Assembly (NCBI GenBank): GCA_900544255.1
Contig: UQUM01000004.1
Location: 1 to 64,000 of the forward strand
Length of the DNA stretch: 64,000 nucleotides
From: an uncultured Sutterella sp.
Lineage (GTDB): Bacteria > Pseudomonadota > Gammaproteobacteria > Burkholderiales > Burkholderiaceae_F
Direction of reading: 5' to 3'
Within the stretch, counting starts at the first letter, position 1. Every line of letters begins with the position of its first letter. The notes beneath the pieces were generated by a model, which worked only from the letters and a program-made list of their open reading frames with translations, did not search any database and had not been told where the DNA came from. Shown one piece after another: positions 43,218-51,525 of the stretch. Position numbers and translations under genes: made by a program.

Positions 43218-43596
43218 AAGAGTGCTCCATCATTGCCAACAGCAATATATTAGCACTACTTTATCTTTATCAGTTTTTCCTGCAAAAAAGGGATCATCTT
43301 GGATTTTTAGGAAAACAGCTAAAAACTTGACAAAACAGTCCACAGCTGCATATGCAGATAGGCCCCTCCCTAAAAACGAGGGCGATGTGGACGATAGGCG
43401 GAAGCAGTTGGCACTTCGCTTGAACTGCTTCCGCCTATCTAAATTCTCGCCCTCGTACTACGGCGTCAAGCGGCTTTCGCGGCATATCCTCCGTTCGAGC
43501 CTTGACGGCGCCACCCTCCGCTGCCCGAAGGCCTCTCAACTCCAGTCAGGAGAATTTTCGGGAAGGGGATTACCTACAAATATGCCGGAAGACCCC
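43218..43596. other. structured non-coding interval
   Basis: About 380 bp without a convincing gene. On the plus strand it contains TTGACA (43328-43333), 17 bp, TATGCA (43351-43356), a 12-bp palindrome CTGCATATGCAG (43346-43357), the nested palindrome at 43376-43456 and a further hairpin at 43464-43507 (CGTCAA/TTGACG with GGCT/AGCC). Together this could be a short structured RNA or a mobile palindromic element. Confidence 0.45.
43376..43456. repeat. 81-bp nested palindrome
   Basis: Outer arms ACGAGGGCGA (43376-43385) / TCGCCCTCGT (43447-43456), 10 bp perfect; inner arms GATAGGCGGAAGCAGTT (43393-43409) / AACTGCTTCCGCCTATC (43423-43439), 17 bp perfect; 13-base loop. There is no T-run next to it, and the sstT terminator lies separately at 43597, so it is not an ordinary terminator. 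Confidence 0.85.
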
Positions 43597-43631
43597 AAAA
43601 AAAGCCGACCCGGAATGCGTCCCGAATCGGC
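43597..43631 (-). terminator. terminator of sstT copy 2
   Basis: GCCGACCCGG (43604-43613) / CCGAATCGGC (43622-43631), ten pairs with two G-U, then seven T on the minus strand (43597-43603). Confidence 0.85.
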
Positions 43632-43658
43632 CTTTCGTTATGTCAGCTTTTTGAAAAA

Positions 43659-44921
43659 TCAGTCAGCGCCGTACTTCTTTGCCGCTTCTTCTTCGAGGCG
43701 TTTCGCACGCAGGCACGCGGCCGCCGTGAAGAGCACGTCGGACGACGAATTCAACGCGGTTTCCGCCGAATCCTGCAGCACGCCGATGATGAAGCCCACG
43801 GCCACCACCTGCATCGCCGTCCCGTTGTCGATCCCGAAAAGGCTGCAGGCCAAGGGGATGAGCATCAGAGAACCGCCCGGCACACCTGCCGCACCGCAGG
43901 CGCAGAGTGAAGCCACCACCGAGAGAAGGATCGCGGTGAAGACGTCCACATGCACGCCCAACGTCGTGCAGGCCGAGAGCGCCAGAACCGTAATCGTGAT
44001 CGCCGCGCCCGCCATGTTGATGGTCGCACCGAGGGGGATCGATACGCCGAAAGTGTCTTCGGGAAGTTTCAGCTTGCGGCACAGATTCATGTTGACCGGA
44101 ATGTTCGCCGCCGAAGAACGAGTGAAGAACGCCATCACACCGGACTCACGCAGGGTGATGAGCGTAAGCGGATAGGGATTCTTGCGGGTGCAGACCCAAA
44201 CGATGATGGGGTTCAAAACCAGCGCCACGAAGAAGAAGCACCCGACGAGGAGCAGCAAAAGCTGTGCGTAACCCACGAGCGCACCGAACCCTTCGGTCGC
44301 AAAGGTGTTCGAGACCAACCCGTAAATACCCACGGGTGCGAAACGGATCACCACGTGCACGATGAATTCCACGCCGTCGGCAAGATCGTTAAGCGTTTCA
44401 CGGGTACGGTTCGAAGCCTTTTTCATCGCAATGCCGAGACCCACGCCCCAGGCAAGAATGCCGATGTAATTAGCGTTTAAAAGCGCGTGCACAGGATTAT
44501 CCACCACCGAAAGGAAGAGATTCTTCAACACTTCGGCAATGCCGCCCGGCGCCGCGGCCTTCGCGCCTTCAGCCGCCAGCTGAATGGACACGGGGAAAAG
44601 GAAACTTGCCGCCACGGCGGTCGCCGCCGCTGCAAACGTACCCACCAAGTAAATAACGAGAATAGGCTTAATGTGACTGTCGGCGTTCATGTCCTGGTTG
44701 GCGATCGCCGCCCCCACGAGTACGAAAACGAGCACGGGTGCCACAGCCTTCAGGGCGGACACAAAAAGCGTCCCCAGAAAGCCCATGTCGACAGCAAGCC
44801 CCGGCATGAAGTACGCCGTAAGCGAACCCAAGATCAACGCGATGACGATCTGCTTGACGAGCGACCCGCCTAGGATAAGGGGCATCGCTCGGTGAAATAG
44901 GGCTTTTTTCTTTTCTACCAT
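43659..44921 (-). CDS. sstT: serine/threonine:Na+ symporter SstT, copy 2
   Basis: 420-residue paralogue of the gene at 41.2 kb with the same motifs (FFTRSSAANIPVNM, GVSIPLGATINMAGAAITIT, GAAGVPGGSLMLIPLACSLF). The two proteins share most residues; differences cluster in loops and at the termini. The copy has its own terminator and an upstream leader of about 590 bp to the LysR gene. Two sodium-driven serine importers suggest serine as an important carbon source, or divergence toward another small amino acid. Confidence 0.9.
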   Translation of the reverse strand: MVEKKKALFHRAMPLILGGSLVKQIVIALILGSLTAYFMPGLAVDMGFLGTLFVSALKAVAPVLVFVLVGAAIANQDMNADSHIKPILVIYLVGTFAAAATAVAASFLFPVSIQLAAEGAKAAAPGGIAEVLKNLFLSVVDNPVHALLNANYIGILAWGVGLGIAMKKASNRTRETLNDLADGVEFIVHVVIRFAPVGIYGLVSNTFATEGFGALVGYAQLLLLLVGCFFFVALVLNPIIVWVCTRKNPYPLTLITLRESGVMAFFTRSSAANIPVNMNLCRKLKLPEDTFGVSIPLGATINMAGAAITITVLALSACTTLGVHVDVFTAILLSVVASLCACGAAGVPGGSLMLIPLACSLFGIDNGTAMQVVAVGFIIGVLQDSAETALNSSSDVLFTAAACLRAKRLEEEAAKKYGAD

Positions 44922-45514
44922 TTTGGTTATCTCCGTAAGCAGGCGCCGGTTTCAGAGAAAAAACCATTTCGAAGTCTCAGCCGTTTCATTTTCGGGCTTT
45001 CGGCACATCAAAAAGTCGTCCGTCATCAGGTCGGAGATCCTATCTTTCGAAAGCGCCTCTCCGCGTTATTCCTGACGATGCTTCGCGCACTGCGATTCAT
45101 CAACGGCTTCAGGATACGACACACTTAGATACAAATGCAACTAAAAAGATCGAATTTAGGCAGTTGTTCTTAGAAAATTCTAGGTTTTAGCGACTTTCCC
45201 TCGAATTACTTCCTACAAAATTGTGAAGTCACCCGAAAAAAGATGACATCCGGAATTCCTCTGTGCTTGCAGAATTGCCGGAAGAAACAGGTCACGGCGC
45301 TGTGATCTGCACAGCAGATACACCGTATGGACTGACGAAAGGTTTAACCGCTCATTCCGTCCGGCCAATTTGACATTCGTTTGCCAACAAATTCCAGCCG
45401 GAAATCCGTCCGGAGAGTTGTACTTGGGTTGCGCTTGTAATAACGTCCTTGTTTATTGCAAAAAACCAATCAGAATCTCGCCGGCAATGTAGTGAGCCCC
45501 CCACCTTGTGCGCT
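44922..45514. other. intergenic region, no gene recognised
   Basis: About 590 bp between sstT copy 2 and the LysR gene stop. Short open frames exist on both strands, but none has a ribosome site or protein-like composition. It should contain the sstT promoter; I see no clear operator, riboswitch or T-run hairpin. Confidence 0.5.
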
Positions 45515-46510
45515 TCATCCGCCACAGCTTGCTCCAACAACCTCCGGCAATACAATTTTGTATTTCGCCTCGTAAAATTGCCGCAACCGCTCGTTTTCAC
45601 TTTGTGTTTTTTCAAGCATTTGGTCATTGAACCACTTCGCAAACAATCTCACCCTACGCAGCATCCACGCCGACCGTGACACCACCGTATACACCGGCAG
45701 CGGAGGCCGGAACCAACCAGGCAAAATGGGCACTAACCGTCCCGACAGCACGTCATCCCCACATTTGTTCAACGTGAGATCCACCGCTACGCCGAGCGAT
45801 GCGAGCACTGAATTTCGCACCGCTTGAATACTGGGGATGCTGATCGCATTACGGCTCGGTATCGCTTCGATCCTGCCGTCCTTTGTCAAAAATTGAGTCT
45901 CCTCCCTGACAGGGCCGTTATAGCGATACACCGTACACCGAGCCAAATCTTTGGGTTCTGAAATCATCCCGTTCTGCTCAATATATTGCACTGAAGCCAG
46001 CGGAAGATAGAAATTGTGCCCACGATAAAACGTCACCACCTCATCTTCCGACGCGTTCACCTCCCCGGTTTTTACCGTGATATCACAATGACCTTTCAGA
46101 AGATCCTCAACCGTCATCCCCGGTGTAATGCGAAAGGACACACGAGGGTATATCTTGTTGAACTCTGCCAAATAGAATGTAAGTTTTGTTGCCGCAAATC
46201 CCGGAGACACCGACAAACGAATTTCCCCCGTCTCCGCTTCGTTGTCCTGATGCAGTTCGTCCAACAAAGCATCCTGCATTTCCAAAATGCGCCGGATTTT
46301 CGGCACAACGGTCTGCCCCAAGTCCGTCAAAGCAAACGGTTTAACCTTGCGGTTGATGAGAGGATGTCCTACCGCTTTTTCCAACTGAGCCACAGCCCGA
46401 CTCACGGTCGATATCTCAACGGCAACGGTTTCTGCTGCCGGTGAAATACCGCCACCGTCAGCCACCGCCAGAAAATATCGCCACAACCTCAAATCATCGG
46501 CCTTGTTCAT
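45515..46510 (-). CDS. LysR-family regulator of the citrate lyase operon
   Basis: 331 residues: N-terminal HTH (LWRYFLAVADGGGISPAAET, EISTVSRAVAQLE) and an effector-binding domain with a 30-residue extra C-terminal tail. Divergent from dcuC-cit with a 146-bp gap that contains two TTGC/GCAA inverted repeats, the usual arrangement for a LysR activator and its target. It takes the place of the CitAB two-component system of enterobacteria. The inducer (citrate or a C4-dicarboxylate) is inference. Confidence 0.8.
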   Translation of the reverse strand: MNKADDLRLWRYFLAVADGGGISPAAETVAVEISTVSRAVAQLEKAVGHPLINRKVKPFALTDLGQTVVPKIRRILEMQDALLDELHQDNEAETGEIRLSVSPGFAATKLTFYLAEFNKIYPRVSFRITPGMTVEDLLKGHCDITVKTGEVNASEDEVVTFYRGHNFYLPLASVQYIEQNGMISEPKDLARCTVYRYNGPVREETQFLTKDGRIEAIPSRNAISIPSIQAVRNSVLASLGVAVDLTLNKCGDDVLSGRLVPILPGWFRPPLPVYTVVSRSAWMLRRVRLFAKWFNDQMLEKTQSENERLRQFYEAKYKIVLPEVVGASCGG

Positions 46511-46531
46511 ATCCGTCTCCCTGTCCTCATT

Positions 46532-46584
46532 CTACTTGCGTCTTACGCAAGTAGCTTTGCTGTTTTTGCCTTGCTCAATGCAAG
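46532..46584. promoter_or_regulatory. LysR-type operator pair between lysR and dcuC
   Basis: Site 1: CTACTTGCGT (46532-46541), 3 bases, ACGCAAGTAG (46545-46554), perfect 10-bp arms. Site 2: CTTGC (46570-46574), TCAAT, GCAAG (46580-46584). Both share a TTGC/GCAA core, consistent with recall and activation half-sites of the divergent LysR regulator. Confidence 0.7.
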
Positions 46585-46656
46585 CACAAAAAAGACAATA
46601 AGCTGTATCCGAAGTTTTTTCGGACAATTGCTGCACTCTTTCGCTACGGAGTTGCC

Positions 46657-48024
46657 ATGACAAGCTTCTTACCTTGGTTCGCTTTGCTCGTAACCGTCGG
46701 CGCCGGCTGGATGATGGTGAAAAAATTCCCCAACCACATGACGCTTTTTCTTGCCGGTCTTCTTCTCATCGTCGTCTGCATTTTGGCCGGTGAAACCAAT
46801 ATTCTTCCCAAGGGAATGAAATCTTCGGGCCTGATTTGGTTCGATATCTTCGATCTCTTGAGAAAATGCGCCACGTCTCAGGTATCCGGCATCGGCTTCG
46901 TGATCATGACGGCCGGCGGTTTTGCAGCCTACATGGATCGCATCGGTGCCGCCAAAGCACTCGTTAATTTAACTACGAAACCGCTGGGGTGCTTGAATTC
47001 CCCCTACCTCGTGTTGGTATTGGGCTATCTCGTCGGCCAAGCCCTGATTCTCGTCGTACCGAGTGCCGCCGGCCTTGCCATGTTGCTCTTGGTGGCGCTT
47101 TATCCGATTCTGCGCGGCGTCGGGATTTCTGCAGCAGCTGCCGCCGTCATCGGTATGAATGCCGGGATGCCGATGGGACCGTCTTCGGGCACTTCGAACC
47201 TCGCGTCAAAAGTCGCCGGTCTGGATCCGGTCGTTTATTTCGTTCAGTGTCAGTTGCCCGTTGCGCTGCCTTCGATCATCGTCGTCTGCATCCTGCTGTA
47301 CTTCGTCAACAAGTACTACGACAAAAAGAACGACGACGTCTACGGTGAAACCGTGGAAGTGAAAGCGAAGGAAGTGCCGGATGTTCCCGGTTGGTACGCC
47401 CTGTTTCCGCTGATGCCGCTCGTACTGATGATCATCTTCAGCAAACTCGTCTACTCCGCCATCAAGCTCAACACCATTTCCGCGCTTTTCCTCGTTTGGG
47501 CTGCCGTGGTTCTGATTGAACTGATCCGGCTGCGCGACGCTCAGAAAGTCTTCAAAGACGCGCTCGCAATGTTCCAGGCCATGGGTAAACTCTTCACCGG
47601 CATCGTTGCTCTCATCATTTGCGCTCAGTTCTTTGCCGAGGGCCTCAAGATTTCCGGCCTGATCGACATGCTGGTTGAATCCTCGAAGACCGTCGGTATG
47701 GGAATGTTCGGCATGAGTGCCGTACTGTCCGCCATCGTGGGCTTCATCACCTTCCTCACCGGCTCCGGCGTCGCTGCCTACACGAGTTTTGCCGCTATGG
47801 CACCGGACGTTTCTGCCGGCTTGGGCGGGACTGCATCGGCCTTGGTAACCCCGATGCAGTTCGCGAGCGGCTTCCTGCGCGCCATGAGTCCGGTTTCCGG
47901 CGTCATTATCGCTGTTGCCGGTGCTGCGGGTCTTTCGCCCTTTGCGATTGTCCGCCGCAACTGGATTCCGATGTTGGGCGGTTTGATTACCGCACTCATC
48001 GCCAACTACCTCATTTTGATGTAA
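46657..48024 (+). CDS. dcuC: DcuC-family C4-dicarboxylate carrier
   Basis: 455-residue inner-membrane carrier with about 12 hydrophobic segments; DcuC-like stretches include GIGFVIMTAGGFAAYMDRIG, VPSAAGLAMLLLVALYPILR and MNAGMPMGPSSGTSNLA. DcuC of E. coli exports succinate during fermentation. As the first gene of a citrate-lyase operon that lacks CitT/CitS, it may act as a citrate/succinate exchanger or just as the succinate exit. GGAG site. A leader hairpin TCCGAA/TTCGGA lies at 46608-46624. Confidence 0.85.
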   Translation: MTSFLPWFALLVTVGAGWMMVKKFPNHMTLFLAGLLLIVVCILAGETNILPKGMKSSGLIWFDIFDLLRKCATSQVSGIGFVIMTAGGFAAYMDRIGAAKALVNLTTKPLGCLNSPYLVLVLGYLVGQALILVVPSAAGLAMLLLVALYPILRGVGISAAAAAVIGMNAGMPMGPSSGTSNLASKVAGLDPVVYFVQCQLPVALPSIIVVCILLYFVNKYYDKKNDDVYGETVEVKAKEVPDVPGWYALFPLMPLVLMIIFSKLVYSAIKLNTISALFLVWAAVVLIELIRLRDAQKVFKDALAMFQAMGKLFTGIVALIICAQFFAEGLKISGLIDMLVESSKTVGMGMFGMSAVLSAIVGFITFLTGSGVAAYTSFAAMAPDVSAGLGGTASALVTPMQFASGFLRAMSPVSGVIIAVAGAAGLSPFAIVRRNWIPMLGGLITALIANYLILM

Positions 48025-48037
48025 TCAGGTGGTTACC

Positions 48038-49042
48038 ATGCAGGTACGGGAACTGATTTCCGACAACGACTTTCAACAACGCCGATGCCTGTTGGAAAGT
48101 CGCGGACTCTCTGTCCCGTCCTGCAACCGTGCCTGGGGCGCTTTTGACGGGCCGCATCTCTTGGGTACCGTCGGCGTTCAAGGCGAAACGCTGGTCGGTT
48201 TTGCCGTTGCCGAAGGAGCCGAAGGACAAGGGCTCGCCGTCACCCTGACGCAACGGGCCGTCTCCGATCTCTTTATCGCCGGTTGTACGGAAATTCGTGC
48301 CTTCACCAAACCCTCCGAAGCCGCAAAGTTTGAAGCCGTCGGTTTTCATACGGCAGCCCGCGCACCACAGGCCGTTCTCTTGGAATGGAATGATGGTTTT
48401 TCTCAACACCTTCGTCAGCTTGAAAGCTTAACGTCCGGAGTACCGAATTCCTGCGGTGCCGTCGTTTTGAACGCCAATCCGTTTACTCTGGGACATCGGG
48501 CCTTAGTCGAACGCGCTTTGAGTGACTCCCCCTTCATCTGGGTCTTCGTCGTAAGCGAAGACATTTCCGAATTTCGGTTTAACGATCGCCTGAGGATGAC
48601 GCAAAACGCCTTATCGGATATTCCGAACATCCGTGTCCTTCCTTCCGGCCCTTACATGGTGTCGCTCGCCTCGTTTCCCTCGTACTTCACTAAGGATACG
48701 GAGCGCGTCCGCGTGCACGCCGAACTCGATCTCACACTTTTTGTCCGCCAGGCCAAAGCTCTCAAAATCAGCCGTCGTTACGTCGGCGAAGAACCCCTTT
48801 CACCGGCCACACGGAAATATAACGGCGTCATGAAGTCTGTCTTACCGTCCTTCGGTCTGACCTGTCAGGAAATTCCACGTCTTCACCTGCCGAACTACGG
48901 CCCCGTCATTAGTGCTTCAGCCGTACGGCAACTTCTGGTTGCCGGTCATTTCGATGAAGCTCTCTCCTACTTACCAACCGTCAATCACCCGTTGATATCG
49001 GCAGCTTTCCAACACAGTCGTCTCTTCAAGGAACAATCATGA
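48038..49042 (+). CDS. citC: citrate lyase ligase CitC
   Basis: Cytoplasmic enzyme that acetylates the citrate lyase prosthetic group, using ATP and acetate. An N-terminal GNAT-like domain (about 1-120) is followed by a nucleotidyltransferase domain with NANPFTLGHRALVE and the SPATRKYNGVMK and ISASAVR segments. The ATG at 48038 with AGGTGG was chosen over a GTG three codons earlier. It begins 13 bp after dcuC and overlaps citD by 4 bp. Confidence 0.9.
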   Translation: MQVRELISDNDFQQRRCLLESRGLSVPSCNRAWGAFDGPHLLGTVGVQGETLVGFAVAEGAEGQGLAVTLTQRAVSDLFIAGCTEIRAFTKPSEAAKFEAVGFHTAARAPQAVLLEWNDGFSQHLRQLESLTSGVPNSCGAVVLNANPFTLGHRALVERALSDSPFIWVFVVSEDISEFRFNDRLRMTQNALSDIPNIRVLPSGPYMVSLASFPSYFTKDTERVRVHAELDLTLFVRQAKALKISRRYVGEEPLSPATRKYNGVMKSVLPSFGLTCQEIPRLHLPNYGPVISASAVRQLLVAGHFDEALSYLPTVNHPLISAAFQHSRLFKEQS

Positions 49043-49302
49043 ATCCAAAAAAGAATGCCGTCGCCGGCTCTTTGGAATCGAGCGACGTAATGATTACCGT
49101 CGCTCCGGCGGAAACATTAACCATCGGCATTACCAGTGTTGTTTTGGCACAGTGGGGGCGCCAAATTGAAGCCGTCGTCCGTCAGGTCTTGGACGATAAC
49201 CAGGTAACCGGCGCTGCCGTTTCCATTCATGACAAAGGCGCTCGGGAGTGCACCCTTCGAGCTCGTCTGAAGACGGCACTCGCCCGCAGCGGAGCCCTGT
49301 AA
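49039..49302 (+). CDS. citD: citrate lyase acyl carrier protein (gamma) CitD
   Basis: 87-residue carrier protein. The Ser in GSLESSDVMI is the attachment site of the 2'-(5''-phosphoribosyl)-3'-dephospho-CoA arm. Overlaps citC by ATGA and is followed without a gap by citXG (stop at 49300-49302, ATG at 49303). Confidence 0.9.
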   Translation: MNPKKNAVAGSLESSDVMITVAPAETLTIGITSVVLAQWGRQIEAVVRQVLDDNQVTGAAVSIHDKGARECTLRARLKTALARSGAL

Positions 49303-50625
49303 ATGCCGTTGTCCGATTTTCTGCCGACACTGGAATCGGTCTTAGCGGATCGAGAAGAACGATGGCACCGCCGAGCGGAATTAGCTCACGGAAACACCGT
49401 TGTTTCCGTGACGCTTCGTTTGCCGTTTGCCCAGAGGCTGTGCTATCCGGACATTCTCAATGAGGCGCTTTCTCCGCTGCAGGCTATTGGCTTGACCTTC
49501 GAGACAAGCTTAACGACCTCGGACGGCCCGGTCTTCCTGTTTCTGACCAAGTCATCAGCGGAAAGCATTAAACGCAAGACGGTTCTGTTGGAAGAACAAC
49601 TGCCGATCGGACGGTTTCTGGATATTGACGTCAGTAACGAAAAAGGAGCCGTCTCACGTCAAGATCTGGGATTGCCGCCCAGAACCTGCCTTGTATGCGG
49701 CTCACCGGCGTGGACCTGCATCAAATTCCGTCGCCATACCAACGAAGAAATCACCTCGTGCCTTGAAAAGGTTCTTTATCCGGTCGGCACAACGTCGGGG
49801 GAACAGATTTCTCGTTGTGCCTCCTTGGCAGCTCAGGACGAGTTGCGACTCCTCTATAAACCCGGACTGGTCACGCCGATTACCAACGGCTGTCACAAGG
49901 ATCTGAATTTTTCCCTGATGGGGAACTGCCTCAGACACTTGGAGTCCTTTTGGTCTTTCTGCGTTGAGAGCGGGATGAACACCGAAGAAGCCTCCCCGGA
50001 ATTCCTTGCCCGTCTGCGTCAGGCTGGGGTCGAAGCAGAAAAAATCATGTTTGCCGTGTCTTCGGGCGTCAACACGTACCGCGGTCTCCTTTATCTTTTA
50101 GGTATTCTCTGTGCGGCCGTCGGCTTTGCCTATGCACACCACCAAGGCACAGAAGGCGTTTTTGCCGCCGCACGGTCAATGGCTGCCGACGAATTAAATC
50201 GTGACCCGCACACCCGCACACGCGCTAAGGATCTTGGATTTTCGTATTACGCCGGAGCGCGGGGCGAGGCCGCTTCGGGATTTAAGACGGTGCAGGGAGC
50301 CTTGAAATTTCTTTCCGAAAGGAAACTGCAGTCCCCCTCTCGGGCGGATGCCTTAACGGACACTCTGACTTACCTGATTTGGCACACGTACGACACCAAC
50401 GTTCTCGGACGCGGCGGCTCTGACGGACTGCATTTCATGCAGGAATCCGCCTACAACACCATTGAAGCCGGAGGTTTATTAACGGAGGAAGGCACCGAAC
50501 TCTACCGCCGCTTACTTCTGGGAGCGCTTCACCGAAATCTCTCCCCCGGCGGGGCCGCAGATCTTTTGATCTGCACCGTTTTCCTGGATCGAATTACTCC
50601 ACTTCTCGGAGAAAAATCGTTATGA
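49303..50625 (+). CDS. citXG: bifunctional CitX-CitG prosthetic group biosynthesis protein
   Basis: 440 residues with two activities in one chain. Residues 1-160 match CitX, which transfers the prosthetic group to apo-CitD (RRAELAHGNTVVSVTLRLPF, RFLDIDVSNEKG, RTCLVCGSPAWTC). Residues 170-440 match CitG, triphosphoribosyl-dephospho-CoA synthase (KPGLVTPITNGCHKDLNFSL, GVNTYRGLLYLLGILCAAVG). Such fusions are known, for example in Haemophilus. Overlaps citE by 4 bp. Confidence 0.9.
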   Translation: MPLSDFLPTLESVLADREERWHRRAELAHGNTVVSVTLRLPFAQRLCYPDILNEALSPLQAIGLTFETSLTTSDGPVFLFLTKSSAESIKRKTVLLEEQLPIGRFLDIDVSNEKGAVSRQDLGLPPRTCLVCGSPAWTCIKFRRHTNEEITSCLEKVLYPVGTTSGEQISRCASLAAQDELRLLYKPGLVTPITNGCHKDLNFSLMGNCLRHLESFWSFCVESGMNTEEASPEFLARLRQAGVEAEKIMFAVSSGVNTYRGLLYLLGILCAAVGFAYAHHQGTEGVFAAARSMAADELNRDPHTRTRAKDLGFSYYAGARGEAASGFKTVQGALKFLSERKLQSPSRADALTDTLTYLIWHTYDTNVLGRGGSDGLHFMQESAYNTIEAGGLLTEEGTELYRRLLLGALHRNLSPGGAADLLICTVFLDRITPLLGEKSL

Positions 50626-51521
50626 AAATACAACCGCAGTTTCCGTTACTCCGAAGTCAGCTCTATATTCCCGGCACTAATCCCTCCATGTTGCAAAATG
50701 CCGCTTGGATGGGAGCTGACGGCGTCATTCTGGATCTTGAGGATGCCGTGAGCCTTGCGGAAAAGGACTCCGCCCGTGACCTTATCGCTGAAACTCTGAA
50801 ATCCGTTCGTTTCGGTTCGGTCGTCAAGATCGTACGTATTAATGCGGCCGACACCGAATTCTGGCAAAAAGACCTTCAAGCCGTGATTCCGGGGCGTCCC
50901 GATGCCGTTCGTCTGCCGAAGGCCGAATCCGCAGAAGCCGTAAGAGAAGTCGATCACTACATGGCTCAGATCGAAGAAGCCAACGGTCTGCCGGTCGGAA
51001 CCGTAAAAATCCACGCAATGCTCGAAACCGCCAATGCTGTGTTGGATGCGCGGGAAATTGCCCGTTCGTGTCCCCGTGTGACGGCTATCAGCCTGGGGGG
51101 ACAAGATCTCGCTGCCGACATGGGTATTTTGCGGACGCCGACCGGTGAAGAATTACTGACGGCTCGCGGTCTCGTCGTTTTAGCGGCACGAGCTGCCCGC
51201 GTAATGGCGTTTGATACGCCGTTTACCAATCTCAACGACAACGAAGGACTGGCACGGGAAGCCGCCTTCGATATGCAGATCGGTTTTTCCGGTAAAGCCG
51301 CGATTCACCCGTTGCAATGCAAGATCATCAATCAAGCTTATTGTCCGACGGAAAAAGCCATCAAAAAAGCGCTCACCGTAGCCCGTGCCTGGAAAGAAGC
51401 ACAGGCTGCAGGCAGCGGCGTCTGCAAAGTCAACGGCACCATGGTGGATGCTCCGGTTGTCGAACAGTCCCTTTCCATACTTCAGCGGGCCCGTGCCGCC
51501 GGTATTTCTTTCGAAGAGTAA
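50622..51521 (+). CDS. citE: citrate lyase beta subunit CitE
   Basis: 299-residue HpcH/HpaI-type TIM barrel that cleaves citryl-ACP to oxaloacetate and acetyl-ACP. Motifs are RSQLYIPGTNPSMLQNA, GADGVILDLEDAVS, a metal-binding Glu in MLETANAVLDAREIA and FSGKAAIHPLQ. Overlaps citXG (ATGA) and precedes citF by 4 bp. Confidence 0.92.
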   Translation: MKIQPQFPLLRSQLYIPGTNPSMLQNAAWMGADGVILDLEDAVSLAEKDSARDLIAETLKSVRFGSVVKIVRINAADTEFWQKDLQAVIPGRPDAVRLPKAESAEAVREVDHYMAQIEEANGLPVGTVKIHAMLETANAVLDAREIARSCPRVTAISLGGQDLAADMGILRTPTGEELLTARGLVVLAARAARVMAFDTPFTNLNDNEGLAREAAFDMQIGFSGKAAIHPLQCKIINQAYCPTEKAIKKALTVARAWKEAQAAGSGVCKVNGTMVDAPVVEQSLSILQRARAAGISFEE

Positions 51522-51525
51522 AACC

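Noticed and set aside
43222..44175. Long plus-strand frame across the nested palindrome and sstT copy 2
   Set aside because: Its second half is the antisense of sstT and its first half runs through the palindrome; no ribosome site and no protein family.
45352..45642. 96-codon minus-strand frame overlapping the LysR 3' end
   Set aside because: Different frame of the LysR gene extended into intergenic DNA; no start signal and no protein-like composition.
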